Both the position numbers and the translations under genes were made by a program. This document shows, piece after piece, positions 41,745 through 49,775 of a DNA stretch of 64,000 nt (the stretch's first letter is position 1; the number at the start of each line of letters is the position of its first letter). The notes beneath the pieces were generated by a model, which did not search any database, was not told where the DNA came from, and saw nothing but the letters and a program-made list of their open reading frames with translations. Source of the stretch: JAZDOK01 sp043798715 (GTDB lineage Bacteria > Vulcanimicrobiota > JAZDOK01); assembly GCA_043798715.1 (NCBI GenBank), contig JAZDOK010000100.1:62001-126000 (forward strand), given 5' to 3'.

Positions 41745-41775
41745 TCTCGGGGCATGGCTTTCCATCTGATAGAAA

Positions 41776-42090
41776 ATGAAGACAGATTGGTTTTTGTATA
41801 TTATAAGATGCGGAAATAACAGCCTGTATACGGGAATTACAACCGACGCAGAAAGAAGGTTTTTGGAGCATCAAGGTCATGAGGGAAAAGGTTCGAAATA
41901 TTTAAGAGGGAAAGCTCCGTTGGAATTGGTTTTTTTAGCGAGGATCGGAAGAAAAGGCCTGGCTTTGAAGATTGAGGCAGAAATCAAAAAACTGGCGAAA
42001 GAAAAGAAAGAACTGCTTGTGCAGGGGAAGATTAAAATCAACGAAATAAAAAAGCGCCTGAGTTCAAAAAATGGAGCCAAATTGATCTGA
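41776..42090 (+). CDS. GIY-YIG endonuclease-like protein (YhbQ/SLX1 type)
   Basis: A 104-residue single-domain protein: FLYIIRCGNNSLYTGITTDAERRFLEHQ, GSKYLRGKAPLELVF and ALKIEAEIKKLAKEKKELL. The Y-I...Y-T-G signature, catalytic arginine and C-terminal glutamate are present, as in YhbQ-like proteins. Members act on branched or abasic DNA; the role here is inferred. A run of lysines ends the protein. It is probably co-transcribed with the preceding and following small genes. Confidence 0.85.
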   Translation: MKTDWFLYIIRCGNNSLYTGITTDAERRFLEHQGHEGKGSKYLRGKAPLELVFLARIGRKGLALKIEAEIKKLAKEKKELLVQGKIKINEIKKRLSSKNGAKLI

Positions 42091-42110
42091 TAATAGAAGA
42101 AGGGAGAAAG

Positions 42111-42404
42111 ATGAAGTATACTGATTTTTCCTTGATTAAGGCTCAGACGGCCGCGGGTGACCCGGTATTTGGCGGTCATTATGATGGGGAACTGACCGAG
42201 AGAGAAAGGCACCTGATCGGCCTGGCGGTGGCCACGACAAAAGGCTGCCCTGACTGCACGGCGGTGCGGCTGAAAGCGGCTCAAAAAGCCGGCATTTCCG
42301 GTCAGGTTATACGCGAGGCCATCAACCTGGCTGCAGGCATAAATGCCGGATTCGTTATCCAGGCTGCAGTCAGAGGGGCAAAGGGGGCAGAGAGCCTTTC
42401 GTGA
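42111..42404 (+). CDS. Carboxymuconolactone decarboxylase / AhpD-like protein
   Basis: A 97-residue all-helical protein with the AhpD-type active site: ERERHLIGLAVATTKGCPDCTAVRLKAAQKAG, giving CPDC with the downstream basic/His position replaced by Arg-Leu. Family members are thiol peroxidase partners or decarboxylases. The ATG at 42111 follows AGGGAGAAAG. It lies 20 bp after the GIY-YIG gene and 4 bp before the next gene. Confidence 0.85.
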   Translation: MKYTDFSLIKAQTAAGDPVFGGHYDGELTERERHLIGLAVATTKGCPDCTAVRLKAAQKAGISGQVIREAINLAAGINAGFVIQAAVRGAKGAESLS

Positions 42405-42408
42405 GATT

Positions 42409-43014
42409 ATGAAGAATGTCCTCATTGCGGGCGTATCACGCTCCGGGAAATCGCTCCTGGCACACCGCCTGAGTGAACGCTTGCACTATTCTCATTTTCC
42501 CCTGGATGCCATAGTATCGACCTTTGGCAAGGTGTTTCCCGAACATGGCATATCTCATTATGAGAAAGACCAGGTGAAGATGTGTAATAGTTTTAAGCCG
42601 TTTTTGTTCGAGTTGCTTCGCCATCTGGAATACGAAGATATCAATTTCATTGCTGACACATATCATATTAAGCCGGCGGATTTTCTGGATTTCCCATCCT
42701 TGAAGAAGTACAAAGTTGTTTTTCTCGGATATCCTTCTGTTTTTGCCCAAGATAAGTGTATCGGTATTCGCAGTTATGCCCGTGCCGGTGATTGGACAAA
42801 TGAATTGTCCGATAAACAGCTTGAGAGCTTAGTGCAGCGCTATGTTGAAGAAAGCAAGCTGTTACAGGAAAGTTGCGAGAAAACAGATTTCAGATTTGCC
42901 GATACATCAGAGGATTTTACTGATATTCTCGACAAGATTTGTGACGAAATGGTGCAGTCCTTGGAAGACAGTGTCCCTATCCTTCGCCGCTATGCTGCCT
43001 CGGAAGGTGACTGA
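42409..43014 (+). CDS. P-loop NTPase, kinase-like
   Basis: A 201-residue protein starting MKNVLIAGVSRSGKSLLAHRLSERL, a Walker A at residues 8-15, with a later INFIADTYHIKPADFLDF segment that could be Walker B/substrate site and LGYPSVFAQDKCIGIRSYARAGDW. It resembles adenylate-kinase-type or shikimate-kinase-type small-molecule kinases with unknown substrate. ATG 42409 is chosen because the conserved P-loop region starts there; the frame is open 22 codons earlier, overlapping the AhpD gene. Lower GC than its neighbours. Confidence 0.65.
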   Translation: MKNVLIAGVSRSGKSLLAHRLSERLHYSHFPLDAIVSTFGKVFPEHGISHYEKDQVKMCNSFKPFLFELLRHLEYEDINFIADTYHIKPADFLDFPSLKKYKVVFLGYPSVFAQDKCIGIRSYARAGDWTNELSDKQLESLVQRYVEESKLLQESCEKTDFRFADTSEDFTDILDKICDEMVQSLEDSVPILRRYAASEGD

Positions 43015-43074
43015 ACTTGTTCATACATCATAATTAAAAATAGCGGCTGCTCTGGCACAGTGCCGTGTTTGATT

Positions 43075-43578
43075 TCACCACTCGTTGTGATGGACCCGTT
43101 GGGCCTTGAACCGCTTGGCGGGAGGGAGGCTCTCGGCGGGCCAGCCGAGCGGGATAAGGGCGAAGGGGATTACATTTTCCGGAATCCCCAGGAGCTTTCT
43201 TGCCCCCTCCACCCTGTCTTCTCTGGGGTAGATTCCGAGCCAGACCGCCCCGAGCCCTCTCGCGTGTGCGGCCAGCAGGATGTTTTGCGTGGCCGCCGAG
43301 CAGTCCTGCACCCAGAAATCCTTGTGCTTCTCCAGTTCCAGATCCCCGCAGACGAGAATAGCCACTTGCGCTTCTTTCAGCATCTGGGCGTATTTATGAA
43401 ACTTCGGTGTTTTATTGAGAATCCGTCGTTCCGTTATCACCACAAAATGCCAGGGTTGCTGATTTCCGGCTGACGGGGCACTCATGGCCGCCTTCAGTAC
43501 TTCACGCACCAATTTTTCCGGGACTTTCTCCGCCGTGTATTTCCGGATGCTTCTCCGGGAAAGAATGACGTCCATCAT
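43075..43578 (-). CDS. Nitroreductase-family flavoprotein
   Basis: A 167-residue FMN-dependent oxidoreductase of the nitroreductase fold: DVILSRRSIRKYTAEKVPEK, MSAPSAGNQQPWHFVVI, QDCSAATQNILLAAHARGLGAVWLG and IPFALIPLGWPAE. It reduces nitro, quinone or flavin-type substrates using NAD(P)H. ATG 43578 follows AAGGAG, which itself lies in the last codons of the upstream membrane-protein gene, so the two are an operon. Confidence 0.9.
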   Translation of the reverse strand: MMDVILSRRSIRKYTAEKVPEKLVREVLKAAMSAPSAGNQQPWHFVVITERRILNKTPKFHKYAQMLKEAQVAILVCGDLELEKHKDFWVQDCSAATQNILLAAHARGLGAVWLGIYPREDRVEGARKLLGIPENVIPFALIPLGWPAESLPPAKRFKAQRVHHNEW

Positions 43579-43580
43579 AT

Positions 43581-44054
43581 CTAAATCTCCTTTGTTATGC
43601 CTGGCTCCGAGAGGGTCTCCCGCCAGGCGCCGTACCGGGGAAAATAGAGAATCATCAGAGCCATGGAAAAAAACCAGAGCAGGTAAAATTCTTTATAAAG
43701 GCCGCCTGTAAGAAAGAGCACCAGCCCGAAAATCGCCGGCATTTCGCAGCAGGCATAGGTTACAACCGTGGCAGTAAGGAGCTTCTGAAGAAGAGCTTCT
43801 TTGTCCCCTGCCGCGATATTCCCGAGCAGAATCCCCCTCAGGAAATTAATGGCGGGAATCAGGAGCACTGCCAGGATATAAAAAGCATATTTCAGCAGCT
43901 CCATCTGTTGGAAGGGGGCAAAACCCGTGAATGGCTTGTGCAAGGACTTGAGCACTTCCACAAAAACCACATAGAGAATCAACCCCCCGATCATCCCCAT
44001 CCCGAGGATGACCGCAACCCGGTATCTGGCCTTTAATTCCTTCTCTGACTCCAT
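43581..44054 (-). CDS. Four-helix membrane protein, unknown
   Basis: A 157-residue integral membrane protein with four hydrophobic helices (VAVILGMGMIGGLILYVVFV, AFYILAVLLIPAINFL, VTYACCEMPAIFGLVLFL, YLLWFFSMALMILYF). The pair E-x-P-A-I-F-G-L in helix 3 resembles the glutamate-bearing helix of proteolipid-type subunits, but this is only a likeness. Its 3' end contains the ribosome site of the nitroreductase gene. Function unknown. Confidence 0.6.
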   Translation of the reverse strand: MESEKELKARYRVAVILGMGMIGGLILYVVFVEVLKSLHKPFTGFAPFQQMELLKYAFYILAVLLIPAINFLRGILLGNIAAGDKEALLQKLLTATVVTYACCEMPAIFGLVLFLTGGLYKEFYLLWFFSMALMILYFPRYGAWRETLSEPGITKEI

Positions 44055-44174
44055 GTTGAGATGTAATCTCCTTTTTTTTCTTCAGTCTGCTGCCCGTCCT
44101 GAAAGGAATGTCTTTATTTCAGAAGATTTTCTTCAGCGCAAATTCCTTCTCCTTCTGCGCTAAGCTCTGTCCCT

Positions 44175-44280
44175 AACTCGATCTTTAAACTAGACTTTTT
44201 CTCATATACAGCCGGGCAATTGGTTTGGTATCATTATAAAAGGTAGATGATCGGCAATTTCAATTTTTATCTAGGATGGC
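44175..44280 (+). promoter_or_regulatory. Upstream module copy 3 (before the KaiC operon)
   Basis: About 105 bp closely similar to 52119-52230 and 52891-53004 (both minus strand). Shared core words are TTTTTCTCATATACAGCC, GGGCAATTGGTTTGGTATCA and TTATAAAAGG, ending TTTTTATCTAGGA. It contains an extended -10 (TGG-TATCAT) with TATACA 18 bp upstream. Here it lies about 150 bp before the KaiC ATG. The gap 44055-44433 holds nothing else I recognise. Confidence 0.65.
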
Positions 44281-44433
44281 GATTGGTGGGGGCATAAGCG
44301 CCCGCAGTAATTAGAGGTTTTTGATATAATTTTCCCGAATCCCGAAAATATAACGGACAATCCTTCGCCGCATTATTGCATGACAAGAATCGCTGTCCGT
44401 AAAAACTTTTTTCGGGAGGGGAGAGGAAAATCT

Positions 44434-45894
44434 ATGAGTAATGGAACTGATGTGAGATTGTCCACGGGCGTGAAGGGTATTGATGAGATCATGCAGGGCG
44501 GCCTCATCAGGGGAAATGGGTACCTCCTGCGCGGAGGGCCCGGAGCGGGCAAAACGGTGCTCGGGTTGCATTTTCTCACCGCCGGGGCCGCAAGGGGGGA
44601 GAAGGCCCTCTTCATAACCCTCGTGGAGTCCACGGAGCAGATTCGTTCCAACGCAAAGGCCATGGGCTTTACGCTTGAGGGAATTGATTTTCTTGATATA
44701 AGCCCCTCGAAAGAATTTTTTGTTCAGGGGCAGATATACGATCTGTTCTCCCCCGCCGACGTGGAGCGCGATCCCATATCGCAGACTATTGTGGCCCAGA
44801 TTCAAGCTTTGAAGCCCAAGACGGTCTTCGTGGACACCATGACCCAGTTTCGCTACCTCTCTCCGGATCTCTTCCAGTTCAGGAAACAGGTAGTCTCCTT
44901 CATACGCTTTCTCCAGGAGCATGGGTGCACGGTGCTCTTTACCTCGGAGCATAGCGCCGAGGCTCCCGACGATCATCTCCAGTTTATTGCCGACGGGATC
45001 TTAGATCTTGATTTTAAACTTGGCCTGCGGCACCTGACAGTGACGAAGTTCCGCGGCTCCGATTTCCGTCCCGGCGCTAATTCCATGCGCCTCAGCCAAA
45101 AAGGCATGGAGGTCTTCCCCAGGCTTATACCCGGTGAGCACAGAAAGCCATACGCCCCGGAGATAATATCCTCGGGGGTGCCCGAGCTCGATGCCATGCT
45201 TCACGGCGGGCTCGAACGCGGGACGGTGACCATCATCTCCGGTCCCTGCGGCGTGGGAAAGACCACCCTTAGCTTGCTCTTCATGAAAGAGGCGGCGACA
45301 AGAGGGGAGCGCTCCGTGTTCTATACCTTCGAGGAAAGCAGGGAAAGCGTTCTCCATAGAAGCGAAAACATAAAGATTCCCGTGGCGTCTATGATACAGC
45401 AGGGTATGTTTTCGCTGGTGAAGATAGAGCCCCTTCAGTATACCGCCAGTGAGCTTACCACAATTATCCGCAGGGAGGTGGAGGAAAAGAATGTCCGCGT
45501 AATCTGCCTGGACAGCATGAGCGGATACCGCCTTGCTCTCAAGGGTGAGGACCTGATCACCCAGATACACGCTCTCTCCAGATACTTGATGAATATGGGT
45601 GTCACCGTCATTCTCATCAATGAAGTAGAGAGCATTATAGGCGATTTCCGCGCCACGGAGGTTGGCATCAGCTACCTTGCCGATAATATCATTTTTCTGC
45701 GGTATCTTGAGATGGCAGGGGAGCTGCGCAAGGCCATCGGAGTCCTCAAGAAGCGCCTCAGCGATCATGAAAAGCTCCTGCGGGAGCTGGAGATAACTTC
45801 TCAAGGAATAAAGATCGGGAAGCCGCTCATCAGACTGAGAGGGATCCTGAGTGGAATGCCCACGGGGTTGGAAGCAATTAAGGGCGGGGGATGA
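44434..45894 (+). CDS. kaiC: KaiC-family dual ATPase
   Basis: A 486-residue protein with two RecA-like KaiC domains. Domain 1: Walker A GGPGAGKTVLG, Walker B KTVFVDTM. Domain 2: Walker A GPCGVGKTTLS, Walker B VICLDSMSG. The catalytic EE pair is intact in domain 2 (TFEESRES) but reads VEST in domain 1, which is the reverse of the usual pattern in which domain 1 is the strong ATPase. ATG 44434 follows GAGAGGA. The gene is followed with overlap by a receiver, histidine kinase and LuxR-type regulator, so it is likely a signalling KaiC rather than a clock protein; no kaiB or kaiA is present. Confidence 0.9.
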   Translation: MSNGTDVRLSTGVKGIDEIMQGGLIRGNGYLLRGGPGAGKTVLGLHFLTAGAARGEKALFITLVESTEQIRSNAKAMGFTLEGIDFLDISPSKEFFVQGQIYDLFSPADVERDPISQTIVAQIQALKPKTVFVDTMTQFRYLSPDLFQFRKQVVSFIRFLQEHGCTVLFTSEHSAEAPDDHLQFIADGILDLDFKLGLRHLTVTKFRGSDFRPGANSMRLSQKGMEVFPRLIPGEHRKPYAPEIISSGVPELDAMLHGGLERGTVTIISGPCGVGKTTLSLLFMKEAATRGERSVFYTFEESRESVLHRSENIKIPVASMIQQGMFSLVKIEPLQYTASELTTIIRREVEEKNVRVICLDSMSGYRLALKGEDLITQIHALSRYLMNMGVTVILINEVESIIGDFRATEVGISYLADNIIFLRYLEMAGELRKAIGVLKKRLSDHEKLLRELEITSQGIKIGKPLIRLRGILSGMPTGLEAIKGGG

Positions 45895-46259
45895 GCATGC
45901 CCCACTCACACAAAATCCTTATCGTTGAGAATAACAGGCGCAACCTTGAGCTTATTACCGGGTTTCTCCAAAGTGATGGGTACGAAGTGATAAGTGCCGC
46001 CACCATGGAGGAACTTGACGGGCTATTGAAGATTCCCGAAATGATAGGGCTCGCGCTCATCGATCTCATGGGCTATGACCACAGTATATGGGAGCGAAGC
46101 GAGATTCTTCGGACAAAGGGGATCCCCTTTGTCCTTATTTCCCCCAGGAAAACCTCGGCACCGAGCCACGGGGAGCGCACGGTGCTTTTAAAACCCCTCG
46201 TCGTGAAGGAGATGCTCTCCCTCGTAGACACTATTTTCAAGGAAGCCGGCGATGGGTGA
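45891..46259 (+). CDS. Stand-alone receiver-like protein
   Basis: A 122-residue receiver (CheY-like) domain: KILIVENNRRNLELITGFLQ, the candidate phospho-acceptor Asp in LALIDLMGYD, the Thr/Ser position in PFVLISPRK and the lysine in LLKPLVVKEM. The acidic pair is Glu-Asn instead of Asp/Glu-Asp, so metal binding may be weak. It overlaps kaiC by four bases and the histidine kinase by eight, showing tight coupling. It may pass a KaiC-linked signal to the kinase. Confidence 0.8.
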   Translation: MSMPHSHKILIVENNRRNLELITGFLQSDGYEVISAATMEELDGLLKIPEMIGLALIDLMGYDHSIWERSEILRTKGIPFVLISPRKTSAPSHGERTVLLKPLVVKEMLSLVDTIFKEAGDG

Positions 46260-47649
46260 GATTCTCATCCTGATGGACCAGAAAGAGAACAGGCGTCATC
46301 TTGCCGAGTGCCTCACGACCAAGCACAAGGTTGCCATAGCCGAAAATGATGACTTACTTGAAGGCTCCTTTGATATGTGTATCCTCGATGGTATGGCCAT
46401 GGAGCGATTGCAGGATAAGGTGAGGAAGAGGAAGGAGTCGGAGGAGCCTCTTTTTCTCCCCATTCTTCTCCTTACCACGAAAGACGATGCAACACTCACC
46501 GCGCGGCGCCTCTGGCAATTCGTGGATGAGCTTGTCCATATGCCCGTTGACAGGAGTGATCTTCTTGCCCGGATGGAGATCCTCCTCAGGGCCCGGAAGC
46601 ACTCAGAGGAATCGGCGTGGCTCTATTATGCCCTTTCCAGGAATATCCCCGCGGCAGTCTTCATAGTGCAGGACAAAAAAATTGTCTATGCCAATCCTCT
46701 TGCATCCGCCATGAAAAGCGGTGCAGAAGATTCCAGCGGGAGCGATTTCTTCGAGCTCTTCCTTCCAGATTTCCGGGAAACCCTTTCCCGCTGTTATACC
46801 GAGGTGATAGAGGGAAAGATCGGGCCTGTTACATGCATAGCGGCCTACATGACAGATGGAGAGACGAAGCTGGCTGATATCTGCATGGTGCCCATAAGCC
46901 ACCGGAGAAAAGGGGCGGTTCTTGGAATTGCCAATGATATTACGGAGCGCATCAATGTTGAAAAGAATCTCTTACACTCACAGGAGCAACTGCGCAGCCT
47001 CATTTCCCACCAGGACAGCGTGAGAGAGGAAGAGAGAACTAATATTGCCCGGGAGATTCACGATGAATTCGGGCAGGCGCTGACCTACATGCGCCTTGAC
47101 CTTATGTGGATGAAAAAAAAGGTCCCCGAGTCCATGCATGTCATCGGCGATAAGGTCCGGGAACTCATCGAGACGGTGGATCAGACCCTCGAATCTGTTA
47201 CAAAAATCGCCACTGAGCTGCGACCCCGCATTCTCGATGATCTGGGGCTTCTTGCCGCCATTGAATGGCAGGCCAGGGAGTTCAGGAAACATCATGATAT
47301 CCAGGTCGAAATCTCTTTCAAGCCTGTTGATATGACTATCGGCCCCCCCCCCACCACCACCGTTTTCCGAATATTACAGGAAGCACTCACCAATGTCGCA
47401 CGCCACTCAAAGGCAAAACTGGTTAAAATTAACCTGCATAAGAAGAAGGGCTCTTTGATTATGGAAGTGGCGGATAACGGAATAGGCTGCGCACAGAGCA
47501 AGCTCGAAGAGGCATCTTCCATAGGACTTATCGGGATCAGGGAAAGAATTATGTTTCTTGGAGGCACCCTGGAAATAACAAGCGCAGAAGGGAAAGGCAC
47601 CACCATTTTTGCCAGCATTCCGGATGAAGAAAAGGGAACAAATCCATGA
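46252..47649 (+). CDS. NarL-type sensor histidine kinase (REC-like, PAS, HisKA_3)
   Basis: A 465-residue cytosolic kinase with no membrane helices. Residues 1-120 form a receiver-like domain with one aspartate (CILDGMAM) and a degenerate acidic patch; 125-240 a PAS domain (IPAAVFIVQDKKIVYANPLA ... GIANDITERINVEKN); then HisKA_3 with phospho-His270 in EIHDEFGQALTYMRLDL and an HATPase domain (QEALTNVARHSKAK, DNGIGC, GLIGIRERI). It overlaps the gene before by eight bases and the regulator after by four. The absence of a sensor domain outside the membrane suggests the input is KaiC or the small receiver. Confidence 0.9.
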   Translation: MGEILILMDQKENRRHLAECLTTKHKVAIAENDDLLEGSFDMCILDGMAMERLQDKVRKRKESEEPLFLPILLLTTKDDATLTARRLWQFVDELVHMPVDRSDLLARMEILLRARKHSEESAWLYYALSRNIPAAVFIVQDKKIVYANPLASAMKSGAEDSSGSDFFELFLPDFRETLSRCYTEVIEGKIGPVTCIAAYMTDGETKLADICMVPISHRRKGAVLGIANDITERINVEKNLLHSQEQLRSLISHQDSVREEERTNIAREIHDEFGQALTYMRLDLMWMKKKVPESMHVIGDKVRELIETVDQTLESVTKIATELRPRILDDLGLLAAIEWQAREFRKHHDIQVEISFKPVDMTIGPPPTTTVFRILQEALTNVARHSKAKLVKINLHKKKGSLIMEVADNGIGCAQSKLEEASSIGLIGIRERIMFLGGTLEITSAEGKGTTIFASIPDEEKGTNP

Positions 47650-48284
47650 TAGATGTCCTCATAGCCGATGATCATCCTCTGATTCGCAAGGGCTTCAGGC
47701 AGATTCTTGCAGAGGCTTCAGACATGTATGCGCCCCATGAAGCCTGCACCGGCCAGGAAGTGCTCGATAAAGTGGCCGAGAATCACTTTGACATTATTTT
47801 ACTGGACATAACGCTTCCCGATATGAACGGGCTGGATGTCTTAAAAGAGCTCAAGCGAAAGCATCCCCGGATTCCCATACTTATCATAAGCATCCATCCC
47901 GAGGAGCAGTATGCAGTATCTGCCATGAAAGCCGGCGCCTCTGGATACCTTACCAAGGGGAGTGCACCTGACGAGCTGCTGAGCGCCATCGAAAAAATCT
48001 CGGGAGGCGGGAAATGGATAACCCAAACCCTGGCCGATAAACTGGCCTATTTGATTGGGGATGAAGAATCCGAACCCCGTCACGACACTCTGACCACGCG
48101 GGAATTACAGGTCCTCTATATGTTGGCTTCAGGGAAGACCGCAAAGGAAATAGCCGGAGAGCTTTTCCTGAGCAATAAGACAATCTTTTTCTACAGAGAT
48201 CGTATAATGAAGAAACTGGATCTCAAGAACACTTCAGACATAATCCGCTATGCGCTGAGGCACAAAATCATCGGGATCGAGTGA
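47646..48284 (+). CDS. NarL/FixJ-type response regulator
   Basis: A 212-residue regulator: receiver with acidic pair DDHP, phospho-acceptor Asp54 (IILLDITLPDMNG), Lys in LTKGSAPDEL, and a C-terminal LuxR-type helix-turn-helix (LTTRELQVLYMLASGKTAKEIAGELFLSNKTIFFYRDRIMKKL). It is the cognate partner of the HisKA_3 kinase with which it overlaps by four bases. Targets are not known; the shared 105-bp upstream module would be a place to look. Confidence 0.93.
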   Translation: MIDVLIADDHPLIRKGFRQILAEASDMYAPHEACTGQEVLDKVAENHFDIILLDITLPDMNGLDVLKELKRKHPRIPILIISIHPEEQYAVSAMKAGASGYLTKGSAPDELLSAIEKISGGGKWITQTLADKLAYLIGDEESEPRHDTLTTRELQVLYMLASGKTAKEIAGELFLSNKTIFFYRDRIMKKLDLKNTSDIIRYALRHKIIGIE

Positions 48285-48299
48285 AAGAGAAAGAGTCGC

Positions 48300-48339
48300 G
48301 CCGCGCTTAGCCGACTAAAAAAGGCGGGCTAAGCGCGGC
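48300..48339. terminator. Stem-loop between convergent genes
   Basis: Perfect 13-bp stem GCCGCGCTTAGCC (48300-48312) / GGCTAAGCGCGGC (48327-48339) with a 14-nt loop. No clear T-tract on either side, so termination strength is uncertain. Confidence 0.6.
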
Positions 48340-48351
48340 AAAGTTCTGTTT

Positions 48352-49032
48352 TCAACGTATCCGCTGAAGAGAGGGAGGAACCGCCTCCCCTGCGTTATTA
48401 TAGACGGTTTCCACGATGATGTCTTTCAGATCCATGTAATACATCCGGTTGAAGAGCTCCTGCGGCGTTATGTTGAGAGCATCCACGCAGAATTTAAGGG
48501 CCAGGAGGTCGCGCACCTCGCTGTCGTACAGTTTCATCTGATATTTGGGATCCTTGGCCAGGTACTCCCGCTGGGCATAGGCATGATCGAATTGCGCCGG
48601 AGGTTTTATGTTTTCCAGGGGTGTGTACAGGATAATCGGGTTAATGCTGTTATTCCTGACAATGGTCATCCAGGAATCACCCTGCACCCTTTGCTCATAA
48701 ATCTTCATGGGGTCGAGCGAGGCCGCTTTAGCCAGAAAAAGCGTCGGGTGAATATCCAACGGATCGGTCAGATTCTGGCCGATGGACTGGATGGGGATTT
48801 TGTCCACCTTGTAGAAGTCAATAAGGGCAAGAAGGACTGGAGACGTGTCCCCCCAGAGAGGGTGTTTGTAGGGGCGTTGTGGAGAAGAGAAAGCAAACTC
48901 CACCGGCGATGCGAATACGTCCCCACAGAGGGAGAGGTTGCAGGGGTGTTGCGGCGCCGAGTCCGCATGGGCCAAGCCTGACATGATGCAGATCAGGAAG
49001 AGGGAAAGGATGACCAGGATGTTTTTTCTCAT
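48352..49032 (-). CDS. Secreted hypothetical protein with a duplicated 24-residue segment
   Basis: A 226-residue protein with a signal peptide (KNILVILSLFLICIMSGLAHA). Directly after it, two 24-residue units align (SAPQHPCNLSLCGDVFASP and SSPQRPYKHPLWGDTSPV; DNA copies start near 48847 and 48919, 72 bp apart). The remainder is mostly helical (LALIDFYKVDKIPIQSIGQ, MKLYDSEVRDLLALKFCVDALNI, PQELFNRMYYMDLKDIIVETV). No family recognised. Convergent with the KaiC operon. Confidence 0.6.
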   Translation of the reverse strand: MRKNILVILSLFLICIMSGLAHADSAPQHPCNLSLCGDVFASPVEFAFSSPQRPYKHPLWGDTSPVLLALIDFYKVDKIPIQSIGQNLTDPLDIHPTLFLAKAASLDPMKIYEQRVQGDSWMTIVRNNSINPIILYTPLENIKPPAQFDHAYAQREYLAKDPKYQMKLYDSEVRDLLALKFCVDALNITPQELFNRMYYMDLKDIIVETVYNNAGEAVPPSLQRIR

Positions 49033-49078
49033 AATACACCTCCATTTTTCTTGTTTTTCATATCCTGAAAATTAGAAA

Positions 49079-49137
49079 AACTAGGGACAGACACTTTTAT
49101 TTGCAAATTAAATGTAAAAAAACGTCTGTCCCTAGTT
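49079..49137. repeat. 59-bp inverted-repeat element (CTAGGGACAGAC ends)
   Basis: Perfect 14-bp terminal inverted repeats AACTAGGGACAGAC (49079-49092) and GTCTGTCCCTAGTT (49124-49137) around an AT-rich 31-bp core. It lies between two minus-strand genes with no T-tract. The GGGACAGAC word is common in small palindromic elements mobilised by REP transposases; MITE or REP-like (inference). Confidence 0.6.
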
Positions 49138-49160
49138 AAAGTCTTTCTTTTTATAACAGG

Positions 49161-49634
49161 TTATTTGAGGGAATCTATAGGGTTCGTGCTCTCAACGATT
49201 TTTTTTGATATTACCGTATATCCCGGCTCTTCCAAAACAATCTCTGCCTGAAGGGTAAATTTGTCCGATAGGACATCGAAATTCTTGGAGGTGGCTGTGC
49301 GATCTCGCGCCACTATATCCCCCGGCTTTATCTCGTCAATATTTGTCCATTTCTGAAGCAGGTTCCAGTAGCCCGTCCTATGGTTCTTAACGCGAAGATA
49401 GACCACAAGATTATCCTTGAGATTGACTGCAGTCACGGTCCCGATGTTCTTGACTATTACTCTGAAATTGACTTCACTGGCACCTTTATTCTTTCTGATC
49501 ACAAGATCCTGCAGCTCAAGTACGGCGCCTGCAGCCGATACGCCTTCATCCTGTTCAGCATACACAACTTTTGCCGACTGGAAGCCCAGGACGAGAATCA
49601 GAACTGCAATTGCGATGATAAAAAACTTTTTCAT
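49161..49634 (-). CDS. Secreted beta-sandwich protein, unknown
   Basis: A 157-residue protein with a signal peptide (FFIIAIAVLILVLGFQSAKVVYA). The mature part is beta-rich and looks like a CARDB or FxLYD type Ig-like domain (LELQDLVIRKNKGASEVNFRVIVKNIGTV in pieces, then TAVNLKDNLVVYLRVKNH). ATG 49634 is preceded by AAGGAGGAT. Nothing points to a catalytic role; probably an envelope or extracellular binding module. Confidence 0.6.
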   Translation of the reverse strand: MKKFFIIAIAVLILVLGFQSAKVVYAEQDEGVSAAGAVLELQDLVIRKNKGASEVNFRVIVKNIGTVTAVNLKDNLVVYLRVKNHRTGYWNLLQKWTNIDEIKPGDIVARDRTATSKNFDVLSDKFTLQAEIVLEEPGYTVISKKIVESTNPIDSLK

Positions 49635-49775
49635 ACAAGTAATCCTCCTTATTATTATTGTCCGGTCCCTGGCACGTGATACGAATCGTATCTCGAATTT
49701 TTATAAATCCACCTCCTTTTCATTACTAGGGAAATCCGTATATTTCACATCACCGTGTTTCCAACTCATGGACTC

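Noticed and set aside
45001..45909. 302-codon minus-strand frame
   Set aside because: Antisense to kaiC, which is strongly supported by two sets of ATPase motifs and operon overlaps.
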